Part shown: positions 11,210 through 22,758 of the stretch, piece after piece
How positions within the stretch are numbered: position 1 is the first letter of the stretch
Layout of the letters: every line of letters starts with the position of its first letter
Assembly: GCA_016508695.1 (NCBI GenBank)
Contig: VNKQ01000002.1
Coordinates: 1,674,001 to 1,738,000, forward strand
Origin: Hyphodiscus hymeniophilus
Taxonomy: Eukaryota > Ascomycota > Leotiomycetes > Helotiales > Hyphodiscaceae
Direction of reading: 5' to 3'
Length of the DNA stretch: 64,000 nt
Translations under genes and position numbers: made by a program
Notes under the pieces: generated by a model
The model's database searches: none
Seen by the model: only the letters and a program-made list of their open reading frames with translations
Told to the model about the DNA's origin: nothing

Positions 11210-13629
11210 TTAACCAGCAGCATTCCTGTCCTGGGCATCATCAACTGCCTGCTGCCAGTTCGTCTTGTACAAGAAGAATCCCTCAGCCGCGGCGACCCTA
11301 TTGATATTAGAACTCAATTACATAATCCGGAACAAGGTACTTACAATCCCAGCGCAATAGCAACTCCAGTCCAGAGTCCTTCGAGCTCCCAATGCAAACC
11401 GAAAGCAGTCCCAAATGAGATGGGCATGGCAATAACATAGTAGCAGAAGAGATTGACATATCCACCAATCTCTTGCTGGCCAAGCCCTCTCAACAGACCA
11501 TTGCAATTGGCTGCCAGGGCGTCGAAGAGTTGGAATGCAGCACAGATAGGGAGGACCTTGGCGACTAAATCGATGACATCTTGATCGTTGGTGAAGAGTT
11601 GAGGTATATAGCTTCGTAAGGTGGAAAGGAGGATGACATTAAAGACGCCCACAATGGTAGCAGCGACGAAGGCTACTTTGGCGCTTGTCTTGGCGGCATC
11701 GGTGAGGGTGGCGCCAATGAGATTTGCTACACGAGTGGAAGCTGCGATCGAGATTGGGAAGGGGATTTGGAAAGTCAATGCTGTGAGTGTTGATAGGATT
11801 GATTGTGCTGCCAAGTGGGTTGTTGAGATATAGCTGGATGCCAGAGTCAAGATTTCGAAGGCCAGGAACTCCGCCTCAACCATGAGCAAACCTGGAAGAG
11901 CCAATTTGACCATCGGGCCTAGACTCCTTAGTGTCCATTCCTTTAAAAGGGACATTTAGTATACGTACCCCAGTTTTTTAGAGCTCTCTTTGTGAAACCA
12001 CTCCAGCATTGCCTCCCGTCAATGAAATAGACGTATAAAAAGAGGAATACTGGCAAGAGATTGTCAGTGACTGCCACTGCAATGGGAGCTCCAATGAAAC
12101 CTAAATCGAAATGCCAGACCAGCAGCCAATTCAAAAAGGCGTTCAGTGGTGCAGCAACCAATAGCACGTATGTGGTCGCTGAAAACAGCCCTTGGGCTTG
12201 CATGAACCGCTTTCCACTTTCAAAACATGCATATCCAGGCGCTCCAATGATCAGAATACGCAGGTAAAGCCCTGCAAGTTCTGCTGACCGTTTCTCTGGA
12301 ACAATAAGCTCCAGTATTTTCTCAGCGAAGAACCAAATGATACCGATGGGAATCGTCAACACCCAAAGAAAATAGATCATTCGTTGCATCTGGAGACCAA
12401 CAAGATGTTTCCTTCCAGATCCGTAAGCCTGCGCACAGAGAGTATCCAGACTCGTAGCTAATCCTTGGTAGATAGCGTATCCGCTAATATTTGCCGTCAT
12501 GGAAGCTAGTGAGACAGCGCTGTCTTTCTGTTAGCATGTGTATTTGGGAACTATGTAAGAGGCTTAAGAGATTCGGAGCCAGAGCTCAGCTCCTCAATGC
12601 AGAGCCTTCCTACAAGGAATTGGCATTTTGAAATGGGACAAGACCTACCCCAGTTCAATGGGTCCTATATGCCCCACGGCAAATATAGAAGCAACTGTGA
12701 GGGAATATTGCAGTATAAATGTGACAACCAAAGGACTAGAATATCTCCATAGTGTCTTGGCTTCTCGTTGCCATGTCGTTTTGATTTTACCCGCCGCGAC
12801 AGCTGCTTCCCATTGTCGATTGAGTCGCTCGTGATGTGTTCGAGATGATTCCCGGGTCCCATTGTCCAGTAGCGTCGAGGTTTCCGACGGCTCTGCGGTG
12901 GAAAGAGGCGCTTGAGTCTCTTCGTCACCCTCCTTGGGTCTCTTCGTGCTGAAAATCCGTCGATATAGTTCGCTGAAAGCACTTCGCTCTGAGGACTCTG
13001 GATGTTTCGGAGGAGCTGCGGAAGGCTGAGTTAGCAGATTGAGTGATTTTGACATTAGAAACTATAATTGAATCCATTTTGATTTTAGAAAGTTACTGTT
13101 GAAGGAGAGGGATCCGTTGATCACTCGTACTTGTTACTAGCCATCCAGAACGAAGAAGGCGCTCGCTTGAATTGTTCCAGTAAACGTTGAAAGTCTGACG
13201 GAAAAAAATCCTCACTCCTCACGCCTCACCTAAATGATTGTCCCTCAACAAACTCCTCTCTTCATTCCTTGACTGCTTCTTCTCTTTCTTTGTCAACCAA
13301 TGTGCCTCCGAAGCCGGATTCTGGGCCACGCCCGCAATGGCTGGTCTTGTCCCGCCAAACGCAACGAAACTCGGTCTCCGATAAGAGCTCGCCATAGAAT
13401 GGCTCGTCGCATCCTGATGCCCAGGCTCGCGGATTGTCGATGCCTCCGACTCGTCTTCGGAGGAGGGACTGTCGGGCTCCTCTTCATCGTCTGAACACTC
13501 TGCCAGATCGCGAGCTATTGATTCTTGAGCGATGGGTGAGGCGGATAAGTAGGATGAGGAGAAGGGCGATCTGCCAATGGATCCCTGACGGTTTGGCTGG
13601 GATATTATAGCTCGAGGGGGAGTCGTCAT
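11210..13629 (-). CDS. MATE-family multidrug/toxin extrusion transporter, 5 exons
   Basis: Integral membrane antiporter of the MATE family, which exports organic compounds using a cation gradient, at the plasma or vacuolar membrane. Exons: 13629-13230, 13015-12649, 12519-11969, 11918-11345, 11297-11210; they sum to 1980 nt (659 aa) with matching phases. The first 170 or so residues are hydrophilic, Ser- and acidic-rich and probably cytosolic. A membrane core of about 12 helices follows. Family hallmarks include GHIGPIELGAVSLASMT, GYAIYQGLATSLDTLCAQAY (with the Cys-Ala-Gln-Ala element), and the second-half repeat KLALPGLLMVEAE. The first intron (214 nt, branch TGCTAAC) joins RSLLRDNH to APPKHP, a junction I recall from fungal MATE proteins. 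The ATG at 13629 was chosen because it has A at -3; an in-frame ATG at 13677 has a poorer context. The substrate cannot be told from sequence. Confidence 0.92.
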
Positions 13630-14086
13630 TGTGAACGTAAAATTGCTGAAGTTGCTGGAGGAGGGATCATTTGGCATGAAAAATGGCTGGGCCTTCCAAC
13701 AGAGTGGGATAAATTGGATCTTCAGGTACGAGCAGCACCTATTGAGAGTACGTATTGAGGCAAGATAGCAGTTGTTACAATATATGGAAAATGATCGGGA
13801 GGACTTTGCGTAGTTGATCCGCAATCAACAGCAGTAAATTATATGGAAGACGAGCTGTGGTGGGTAAAGAAAGCATCCACGATATCTTTCCCCACCAATT
13901 TTAGAGCTCCCGCTCGCTCGCCGCCAACGATAAGCACCTTTCCAGCCCAAACAGGAAGTTGTAAGCCTGGCGAGGCCAAGCTATCTCCAACAAAGACTTT
14001 GTGCCACAAGAAACTCCGACGAATGAAGCTTTCGTCCCAAGTATTCAGATGGATCGAGCCATTGATTTGGCAATCTCCTCTTAAAC
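13630..14086. promoter_or_regulatory. Divergent promoter region between the MATE and DUF202 genes
   Basis: The MATE gene starts on the minus strand at 13629 and the DUF202 gene on the plus strand at 14087, so these 457 bp should hold both promoters and 5'UTRs. Open frames extend into it on both strands, but they lack recognisable protein sequence. No specific factor site is evident. Confidence 0.5.
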
Positions 14087-14836
14087 ATGCCTCAATCAGG
14101 GGACGAAGAAGAGGCCGAGCTGACAGGCACCCAAGGGCTCTTCTGCTTACCCTCAGCTCTTATATCTAGACCAGTCGATGTCGCAGAGTGAGTCTGCTTT
14201 ACTGTTTGAACCCGAAATGCTGGGGTTTGAAGGTACCACAGACTTCGTACTGATACTTGACTTTGCAGACATCATGGTTCTTCCGTATTCTGCATCCCAC
14301 CCTTCTTCGGGCCACTTCTATTCGACAACACAGACAGCGATGCGCGAGACCACTGCGCCAACGAACGAAGTCAGCTCCTGAACCGCTCTTCCCCTTCAGG
14401 AGGCCTCCTCTACCATCTTAGACCTCTAGCTAAAATCAAACAGCATTCCTCTCCTACCTCCGCCTCAGCATCTACATGGCAATAGTCAGCATCGCAATAA
14501 TCATCTCCTTCCATCTGAAAAACGAGCCTACACGTCTTGAGCTGCGCATGGCGAAGCCACTTGGTATAATATTTTGGCTGCTGAGTCTATCATGTCTCGC
14601 GCTGGGTTTCGGCAATTATATGAAGACGGTTAATAAGTATAGTCGGCGGGTGGCAATCGTGCAGACAGGTTGGAAGACGCAGTCGGTATGTTTTTCCTTC
14701 GTTAAGGCTGGGAGGGGAAATATTGGAGGTGGTTGACATGATGTTGATTTCTGCTCCACAGATACTTTCCATAATCGCGATGTCTATTGTGGGCGTCTGC
14801 GTGTTGTTCCTGGCGACGAACTCGAAACGAGTTTGA
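14087..14836 (+). CDS. DUF202-domain small integral membrane protein, 4 exons
   Basis: Exons 14087-14187, 14269-14369, 14444-14685 and 14762-14836 have matching phases and sum to 519 nt (172 aa). The start ATG has A at -3. After an acidic N-terminus comes the DUF202 signature ARDHCANERTFLSYLRLSI, which spans the intron 2 junction. Three hydrophobic segments follow: one around MAIVSIAIIISF, one around LGIIFWLLSLSCLALGFG, and a C-terminal one around ILSIIAMSIVGVCVLFLA. The protein ends shortly after the last helix with TNSKRV. DUF202 proteins are small three-helix membrane proteins; the domain also occurs in the vacuolar transporter chaperone Vtc1. The biochemical role of stand-alone fungal members is not established, so no function is assigned. 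The donor of intron 2 (GTCAGC) is weaker than the others, but the spliced protein fits the family exactly there. Confidence 0.88.
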
Positions 14837-17014
14837 AATGGAAAACATGATCGCATTTCTGAGGTCACCACGGAGGACGAAATTCGTACGACGACTGAGC
14901 ATATTTGGGAAATATGGTGTAATTGATTTGGCTATCTCTATGGCATATAGATTTGGGATACCTGGACGAACGCAATTCTTCATAGTTGGGTTGGCACCCA
15001 CCAAAATTTGCTGAAGTAGGAACATTGATGCTCTGCTCGTCGGCCTGCATCTCCATCTCCACAGATAGGATACGCTGGAAGATAGAAGTATTCTTGAACT
15101 TTACTCCCAGCAGTCTATGATTGGGTATCTGGTGGCTATAGCTACCGTTGCAGTATCAAAGACTTGTCAAGAGCAGGGAAGTAGGTGGTCCAACAAGATT
15201 TATACCGGTGGGCTCTACTTCCGTAGAGAATCCCTACTAAGTAAGGCAATCCTCTCTGGATCGAACACAGCCTGAAGGGATCTCTTAGTCGCAGCAGTCG
15301 AACTGACCTTGTTGGTCCTATTGAACAAAGCAAGGAATATCGAATTTAGGAATTGAGGGAAGTTTGAGTCCACAGGCAAAACTTTATGACAGCTGTTGCC
15401 GTGGACGAATATTGAGTAAAGTGGCACTGGTATTAATGAAGACTGAATTATACGGGGGCAAATCTTCACCAAGAAAAGCTCGAGGAGCTATCCATATATT
15501 TCAGACGAACATTGTGCCAAGGCCGCCGCCGTCTACGAATAAAAAGATGATGAAACTCTCATCATGCTAAACACAAATGAGCGATCAACAAGATTGACGC
15601 AGAGGAAGCACTCACGGGTCTCCTGACTCAGGCTCCAGGACCGTGTTGTCAGGACATTAAGTGAGCCTTTTAGTGACCGCGACTCCGGAGATAGCTCGAC
15701 AACGATTGTGTAGTCGTAACAATCAAGAAAGGAGCTCCTACGCTCACGATGGTCAACAGGAGTGAAGAGGTGGAATAAAGAAAAGAGCTTGACGAGAGCT
15801 ACAGGTAGTGGCATATGGATGCGCATTGTTGAGATTGGCCACTCCCAATTCCAGACTGGCAAGAGCTTCAGTTGAAGTGGATATGGAATCGGATCTTCTT
15901 TGAGTTACGTCGAAGAAAAACATGTTCTAGAAGTTGGGTGGAGACTGGGTATCCACGATGTGTCTGATGAATGAAGACGCCACCACTCATTGTTGCGTAA
16001 TTTTGACAGAAGAAGACTGTAAATTGCAACCGGAGAAGGAGGCGCTGGCGCTCAGGTCTTCTGATCTGACGAATGAATCCTTAACAGTGTCTCTTATATA
16101 TGGTTCTTGATTGAGAGAATTATCACTCTAATTTGTACTATTTTTGGGTGCTTTTCCAGAAACAAAGAAACAAGAGCTTTTCGATCAGGGGTCTTAGGGA
16201 GAAGTTTTGCTGCTTGAATTGAGGGAAATAACACAGTAAACTTGAAAATGAACCTCCACCGAAATGTGGCGCAATCATCTATGAGTAGTAGATATTTCAG
16301 AGACGAAACCTAGAGGGAAGTTGCCATCATTCTCAAAATGTCAAAGAAAGCTCACGAAAGCTCACGTAGACTTGGACAGTCTCAGTCCTAATAAAAGAAG
16401 TCATTTCGTATTGATTGACAAGACACTACCACGGCCATAACACAGTTTCTCAGATGTGCATATGGTGCTGATCGCTTTTTCGACATGCTCAGTAGAAGAC
16501 AAGAGATGATACCTAGGGATGTTGTCGTCTAGGATAAAGGGTGGGGCGATATGAGGGGATCTGGGTGGAAGCTTCGACAGAGAATTCTAACCAAGCAACT
16601 TCTGTGTAGCGAATAGGGCTGACCATTCGTTCAATGATAGGAACGTTTGAAGTAGATTTAGATCCAGGTTTTTAGAATGAAATTGAGAAGGTATTTGAGA
16701 AAGTAAAGTTTCCCATTACCAGGATTGTGAGTGATGGTTGTTCATGGAGCTCTGCTTAGTCAGCCACCCACAGAATAAGGTACCTTAGGTACCATAGGTA
16801 GTCAGCTGGGTGCGTGATAGGTTCGCGATCGAGGTCGCCCCTCGTCTTCCTCAGAAACCTCATCGCTTGCATCCCCGAGATACGTATCCGATATTACGCC
16901 GCTAAATTCAGCACATGCTTGGCCGAATTGAATATTCGAAAAAGACCTTTCGTGCATGGCTTTTAATGGATCGAGTGGCTCGGAATCAGACACAGGCATC
17001 GGTTTTGAGGAAAG
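14837..17014. other. Long intergenic interval between the DUF202 gene and MLH1
   Basis: About 2.2 kb with only one weak gene candidate (the minus-strand exon at 15561-15897). The rest has short overlapping frames and no recognised domain. The MLH1 promoter should lie immediately upstream of 17015. A minus-strand frame at 16802-17041 overlaps MLH1 exon 1 and is treated as a shadow. No repeats or RNA genes were recognised. Confidence 0.45.
15561..15897 (-). CDS. Possible exons of an unrecognised gene (C-terminal part)
   Basis: A minus-strand frame runs from an acceptor-like site (TCAAAG preceded by GTAAC) at about 15898 to a donor GTGAGT at 15615. It reads as ordinary protein (for example LLPVWNWEWPIST and VVELSPESRS). 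A candidate 50-nt intron (15566-15615) joins it to a short tail that stops at once, giving ...SLSQETP. I do not recognise the family and could not extend the model upstream with any confidence. It could be the 3' end of a small lineage-specific gene, a decayed gene, or a chance open frame. Confidence 0.22.
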
Positions 17015-19280
17015 ATGGCGGATCCTATGGATGTGGACCAAGAAAGTCTTAGAGGCACCAAGAGAAAGGCGGACGATTTGTCCGTAGTCACAGCTCCCAG
17101 AAGGATCAAAGTAGGCCTTTGATCTGTCCTTTCAGGCACCTTTAACATTAATAGGCTCTAGACCCTGATGTTGTCAACAAAATTGCGGCTGGAGAGATCA
17201 TTGTTGCTCCGGTCCATGCCTTGAAAGAACTTATTGAGAATGCTGTCGATGCTGGCTCCACGTCCCTCGAAGTTCTTGTCAAAGAAGGGGGATTGAAGCT
17301 TTTACAGATCACTGACAATGGCCATGGTATCGACGTATGTTCCAGACCCCACCACTTTCTCCTACTGGTTTAACAGATGTACAGAAAGAGGATCTTTCCA
17401 TTCTCTGTGAACGCTTCACAACTTCAAAGCTCAAAGCTTTCGAAGACCTTACCTCCATTGGCACATATGGATTTCGAGGAGAAGCTCTGGCGAGTATCAG
17501 CCACATAGCACACCTAACTGTCACAACGAGGACCAAGGAATCAAGCTGTGCCTACAGGGCCCACTATGATGGTGGACATTTGGCTCCAGCAAAGCCCGGG
17601 CAAAGCGCTGATCCCAAGCCAATAGCAGGTCGGCAAGGGACACAAATCACTGTGGAGGATCTCTTTTATAATGTTCCCACACGTCGTCGTGCCTTCAGAT
17701 CAGCATCCGAAGAGTACAACAAGATCCTTGATGTCGTTGGACGATACGCTGTCCATTGTGATGGAGTTGCCCTCAGCTGCAAAAAGCACGGAGAAGCTAG
17801 CACGACAATTTCCACCCAGTCAACGTCTTCTACGGTCGATCGCATTCGACAAATACACGGGACCGCTGTTGCCAATGAGCTGATAGATTTCACATCATCA
17901 GAAGCGAAATGGGGGTTTACGGCTCGAGGTTGGACGACAAATGCCAACTATCACGTCAAGAAAACGACCTTACTCCTGTTTATCAATCAACGCTCCGTCG
18001 ACTCTACCAATATCCGCAAGGCAATCGAGCAGACCTACTCCACCTTCCTACCAAAGAGCGGCCACCCTTTCACATATCTCAGTCTTGAAATCGACCCGCA
18101 AAGAGTTGACGTAAACGTCCATCCAACGAAAAGAGAAGTCAACTTCCTGAATGAAGACGACATCATTGAAACAATCTGTAATGATATCCGCGTTAAGCTA
18201 GGAAACGTCGATACAAGTCGAACATTTCTGACCCAAACCCTATTGCCCGGAGCTCGAGTACCGCTCATTACAGCAGAAACAATCAATGACTCAGCGAGCG
18301 ACGCCGCAGCATCATTTACGCCCAAGGCCAAGCTCTACGAAAACAACCTCGTTCGCACAGACGCCAAAATCCGTAAAATAACAAGCATGCTCCCACCCAG
18401 CACTCGGACCTCCGAAAGTCCTGCTCTTAACCCCTCTTTGGCACTCGAGGAAACGGAGTACGAGACCTCTGACAGAGAACTAGTATCTTGCCGCCTTGTA
18501 ACGGTCAAAGAATTGCGTGCTGAAGTCCGAGACGCAATGCATAATGAATTGACCGAAATTTTTGCCGGCCACACATTCGTAGGCATGGTCGATGAGCGAC
18601 AACGCCTGGTAGCGATCCAGGGTGGTGTGAAGCTATACTTGGTGGACTACGGCATGATCAGCAATGAATACTTCTACCAAGTAGGTCTGACGGACTTCGG
18701 GAACTTTGGTTCCATCCGTTTCAATCCCCCTTTGAACCTGCACGAACTTCTTAAGATCGCCGCGGTTCGGGAGAAAGCCTTCCTTTTAGCTGGTGCGACG
18801 GAAGATGAAGATTTCGAGGTTGAGGAGGTCATGGACTTGATCTCATCACAACTTATTGAGCGTCGAGAAATGCTACTTGAGTACTTCTCCTTTGAAATTT
18901 CCAATGAGGGAGAGATTCACAGCATTCCTCTGTTGCTGAAAGGCTACCTACCTAGCATGACCAAACTCCCAAATTTTCTACTGAGGTTGGGCCCCTACGT
19001 CAACTGGGATGACGAGAAGAAATGTTTCGAGACATTCTTGCGGGAACTGGCGGCTTTCTATGTCCCCGAGCAGCTCCCGCCAACGCCAGGCCCAGGCGAA
19101 GAAGAAGACAATTTAGATGAAGAGGTTAAGAGTCGGAGGGCGTATATCAATAAGGTGGTGGAGGAAATATTATTCCCTGCCTTTAGAGCAAGGTTGATTG
19201 CTACGAAATCGTCGATGAACGGTGGCGTCGTGGAGGTGGCGAACCTGAAGGGCTTGTACAGGGTCTTCGAAAGATGTTAA
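17015..19280 (+). CDS. MLH1: DNA mismatch repair protein Mlh1 (MutL homologue), 3 exons
   Basis: Common partner of the eukaryotic MutL heterodimers (with Pms1, Mlh3 and others), acting in nuclear mismatch repair and meiotic crossing-over. Exons 17015-17110, 17155-17334 and 17385-19280 give 723 aa. The start is ATGG with A at -3, followed by a 32-residue N-terminal extension with a basic KRK patch. GHKL ATPase motifs are visible: ELIENAVDAG (catalytic Glu about 60, Mg-binding Asn 61), DNGHGI (about 86), GFRGEAL (about 121), and GTQITVEDLFYNVPTRR. After a short linker comes the C-terminal dimerisation domain, and the protein ends in FERC, the invariant Mlh1 C-terminus. The introns are 44 and 50 nt, each with a TTTAAC branch sequence. 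Convergent with RPN1: the two stops are 267 bp apart. All ATPase and terminal motifs are intact. Confidence 0.97.
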
Positions 19281-19547
19281 GTAAAGTATTCGTTGGACCT
19301 TTTCTTTGGCGGTGGTTATGGCATTTGCTTAGTTCGGGAAGCAAAAGAAGCGGAAGGTCGGACTTGAATCTTCCAACAAAGCTTGACATTGTTGTTGTTC
19401 ATAATATCACAAGCACGGGATTGCTTATTGTATGAAGGAGGAAACGATTTGAATGCAAGCTGTCATCTATCATTTTGTAGCTGACCTAGCTCCTACGAGA
19501 TCATGTCTACAGCTATAATACAGTTTATTTGATCCAGACGAATGTAC

Positions 19548-22426
19548 CTAGCTCTTTCCATCCTCCCAATCCGGATTCTATGATTACGTTAGCGTTGTAC
19601 CTTCTTAGTGACCGATTATGTGACTTACCTTTCTCAAAATTACCAATCCCTCAAGGTTACTGCTCAAGCTGATGTACTGCTCGTCTTCCAACTCTGCTCG
19701 TTCGCCGTACGCTAATAGAACTGGCGTGCTTTGTGTCTGCCAGCCTGTGATGGTCTTAGGTCGACCGGCCTGTCCTACAACATCAACAGCTTGTCCAACT
19801 CGGACGTTGACAGTAAGGGGCTTGAGATCTTCGTCAAGAGTGACGAGGAAGCGAGGGTGCATGGCAGTGACTAGATAATAGAGGAGGTAGTGAGACTTGT
19901 CCGTGACGAATTGTTTTGCATCAATCATGGCGATGAGAACGGAGAGGAGACCACCAGCTGAGACTCTTGAGAGAACTTGTCGGTCGGTATGGAAGGGGCT
20001 GATGGAGAGTGTTCCCTTGCCCATGTGGAGCAGTCCTTGAGCGATTCGGACCATGAAAAGAGAATCTTGATCTCGGTGGTAGTAGCTGGCAAGTTGTCTG
20101 AGCAGCTGAGCCAATCTCGCGTTGTTTGTTCCAGCACCGAGCAGACCCATAGCGAAAATTGCGTTGATTGCAACATCGTTGTCATTGTCGTGACTGTACC
20201 GCGAAAGAGTATCATAGACCTTCATCTGAGGGTTACTAGGGCTGAGGAGACCCATAGCTAGAGGTACTGCCTTTCTGATATTGGCCTCGCCGTAGTGCAT
20301 GAGGTGACCGAATTGCCGCAGGACCATCTCCTGGCCGACTTCCTCGCCCATTGCTACCAAGCCCAAACCAATGACGGCGTAAGCTTGAAGCAATTCATCG
20401 CCCTTTTTGTCATCTGCATCTTCGATATGGTCGTTGCAGATGTGGAGGAGCTCCTGCAACTTCAGTACCGTTCCAGTTCCAGCATAAGCACAGATTTCGG
20501 CGAGGGTTGCTGTGGGTTTCGACATTGGGTGATCGATGGCCTTCAAAGTTTCGCGAATCACATCAACCTCTTCTTGTCGTCCGAAGAAAAGAAGACCAAG
20601 ACCAAGAGCCATGAATCTAGTCCACTTGTCCTTCAGCTGGGATTGACGGTCATCGTCAAGGAATGTCTGCACGATAGCCTCGCTGACATCACTGTTGGCA
20701 GAGCCCACGAAGATCATACCAAGAGAAAGAGCAGCCATGGCCGAAATCTGCATGTCCAAGGAAGTGTCGGCCACAATAGGTAGAAGTAGTTCCAGGAGCG
20801 ACTCCCGATTCGAACCAGCGTAAGCCAAGCCTAGACCCATAATCGAAGCCACTCTGACAAGCGGACTTTTGTGATTCAACTTCTCTTCATCACCAAGGAG
20901 AGCCATAGCAGGGTCAGAATCGATTCGAACACCAGTATTCAAGATACCGATAGCCAACATGGAACCGGCGATTATCTGGTCTTCGTCTGCGTATGTAAAC
21001 TCATCGATCTTGTCTAGGCCGGTCTCAACATCCCATAACATCAGAGTACCCATTGATGCAACAGTTGATAACATGCCCTCTTCTTTTGTCTTCCAAACCC
21101 AACTCGCCTTCTTATCCTCGACCATCATCATCTTGTCGTTGCCAAATCCAGCGTTCACAAAAGCGTTGACGAATCCAGCAGCCAGATTGTGTCGTGCCGA
21201 GTCGAGATTTGTGAGACCAGCAACCCGGTTGCTTTCAAGATGGCTCTTGTAGATATCTTCGGTCGTTTTTGGGTCTAGAATGTTCAATTCTTTCGCCAAA
21301 GCCTTGAAATGCTCTGGCAGCTTAGTATTGTTCAGGCATTCAGCAATTTCTTGCTCCTCCTCAGTATCGGTGGGCAGGTCCAACACAATCTGCTGTCTCG
21401 CAATGAGGAAAGCCATTTGCTTCTTCAGTGCAGCATCTTTGGTAGAGTCGAAGTCCGATTTGATGAGTTCAACGTCATTCAGTCGGATCGCGAGAACAAT
21501 TGCCTGGGTCAGTTGATCATATTGTTTATAGATATTGTGTGCTGTGCGGAGGAAAGCCTGGTCTTCGGGGTAGGTCAACAAATTCACCATGCTGACCATA
21601 TAAAGGCAGACTCGAGGGTATGTATCTTTGTCGAGGAATTTCGGAATATCCTCAATGATCTCAAGCTCGCTCATCAGATCGACAGCGTCGGCTTCTGCAT
21701 TGCTCTTCAAGAACAGAGGTACAAGAACAAGCGCGAGGTCAATCAAGTCTTGGTATGGTTCTTCCGCAGTTAATCTTTTTGTGTAGACCTCGCCCAGCTC
21801 CAAAGCAAGATGGCGTGTGTATTCATGACCCCATGATCCAATGTCAGCTGTTGGCGCAAGTAATCTGAATTTGAGGGTATCTTGTCGGCCTTCGTCTGAG
21901 AAAGTCATTCCGATCACCGAGAGTACATCCGCGAGCGATGTTTTGTCATCTCCAGCTGGCCACTGATCGTACAGCTTGCTCATTGGCTCATAATGAGGTC
22001 TAAGGAACTTGAGAGGTTTGGGAACGGCGGTCATGGAAGAGGTGGAGGTCCTGATGGAGTCTTTGATGGCTTCAAGCGCGGATTTGTAAAGGGAGGTGTC
22101 TGATTCCTGATTCAGAAAGTGTCAGCAGAAATATCCAGTCAATTTTGAAGACCCTCCATACCGTCAGACGTTCGACAAGCATATCAAGCTCACTCTTCAG
22201 CTGCTGATCTTCTTCGCTGAGCTCTTCTGGAGCTGGGACGGGTTAGCTAAAGTTTCCGACATTAGTCTACCAACTTGCCTCCAATAAGTTCGTCCTCTTT
22301 CTTTCCGTTTGCCAACGGCTTCCCATCCTTATCCTTCTTGACCTCCTCGGCTTTGTTTGGCTCTCCATCTACTGCCTTTCCCTTGCCCTTGTCAACAGAC
22401 TTTGGCGATTCGCCGTCTTGCGCCAT
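19548..22426 (-). CDS. RPN1: 26S proteasome regulatory particle subunit Rpn1, 4 exons, one GC-AG intron
   Basis: Largest-class non-ATPase subunit of the proteasome base (human PSMD2). It is a toroidal scaffold that docks ubiquitin-like shuttle factors and Ubp6. Exons 22426-22279, 22232-22162, 22106-19629 and 19577-19548 sum to 2727 nt (908 aa), the expected length. The N-terminus is Lys/Glu-rich and disordered; the alpha-helical body then carries PC repeats, recognisable as recurring Gly/Ala-rich units such as VASIMGLGLAYAGSNRE and YAVIGLGLVAMG. The protein ends ILRKNPDWEDGKS. Intron 1 (22233-22278, 46 nt) uses a GC donor (G|GCAAGT) with branch CTAAC; only this splice keeps the family frame, ELIG joined to APEELSEEDQQL. 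The last exon is only 30 nt. It is divergent from RIO2, with starts 332 bp apart. Confidence 0.96.
22233..22278 (-). other. Non-canonical GC-AG intron in RPN1
   Basis: The donor is G|GCAAGT, the branch site CTAAC lies close to the acceptor, and the acceptor is CCCAG. Using the nearby GT (GGTAGA) shifts the frame out of the Rpn1 family, so the GC donor is required. GC-AG introns are a small minority class in fungi and usually have an otherwise consensus donor, as here. Confidence 0.85.
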
Positions 22427-22758
22427 CGTAACTGTATAAGAGAAGGGGACTTTGATGAGAGGTCGACGAAATCGAGGATTTCAGAAGCAGAATACGAAGA
22501 ACTCGAGTAGCACTCTGTAGACACACGTAAGGTCAAGTGTAAGTCTCCTGCAGTTCGTTGACAGTTTATGGTCTCGTTAACGTGGATTATGTTTCTCCCA
22601 GGCACCGCGAGCTTCGTCTACAAACGCTTGAGCTTTAAATCGGGCGCGATGCCGAGATTGGTTAGCTTGACAGGGGCCTCCTCTCATATCAGAGATATTT
22701 CTACGGGAAAATAATTCTAAGAGCCTCAAATATCCGAGAACCAACGAAACCCGCAAAC
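22427..22758. promoter_or_regulatory. Shared divergent promoter of RPN1 and RIO2
   Basis: This 332-bp interval separates the start codons of RPN1 (minus) and RIO2 (plus), both growth-linked housekeeping genes. It must contain both promoters and both 5'UTRs. I see no copy of the yeast proteasome control element GGTGGCAAA, which is expected because that circuit belongs to budding yeasts. Confidence 0.6.

Noticed and set aside
12645..13055. MATE start at the in-frame ATG 13055
   Set aside because: That segment runs through an acceptor site; splicing to the exon at 13230-13629 gives a longer N-terminus that ends in family sequence (RSLLRDNH) and keeps the frame.
16802..17041. Minus-strand frame overlapping MLH1 exon 1
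   Set aside because: It overlaps the certain MLH1 start on the opposite strand and has no family resemblance; a short acidic protein from an internal ATG at 16999 cannot be excluded.
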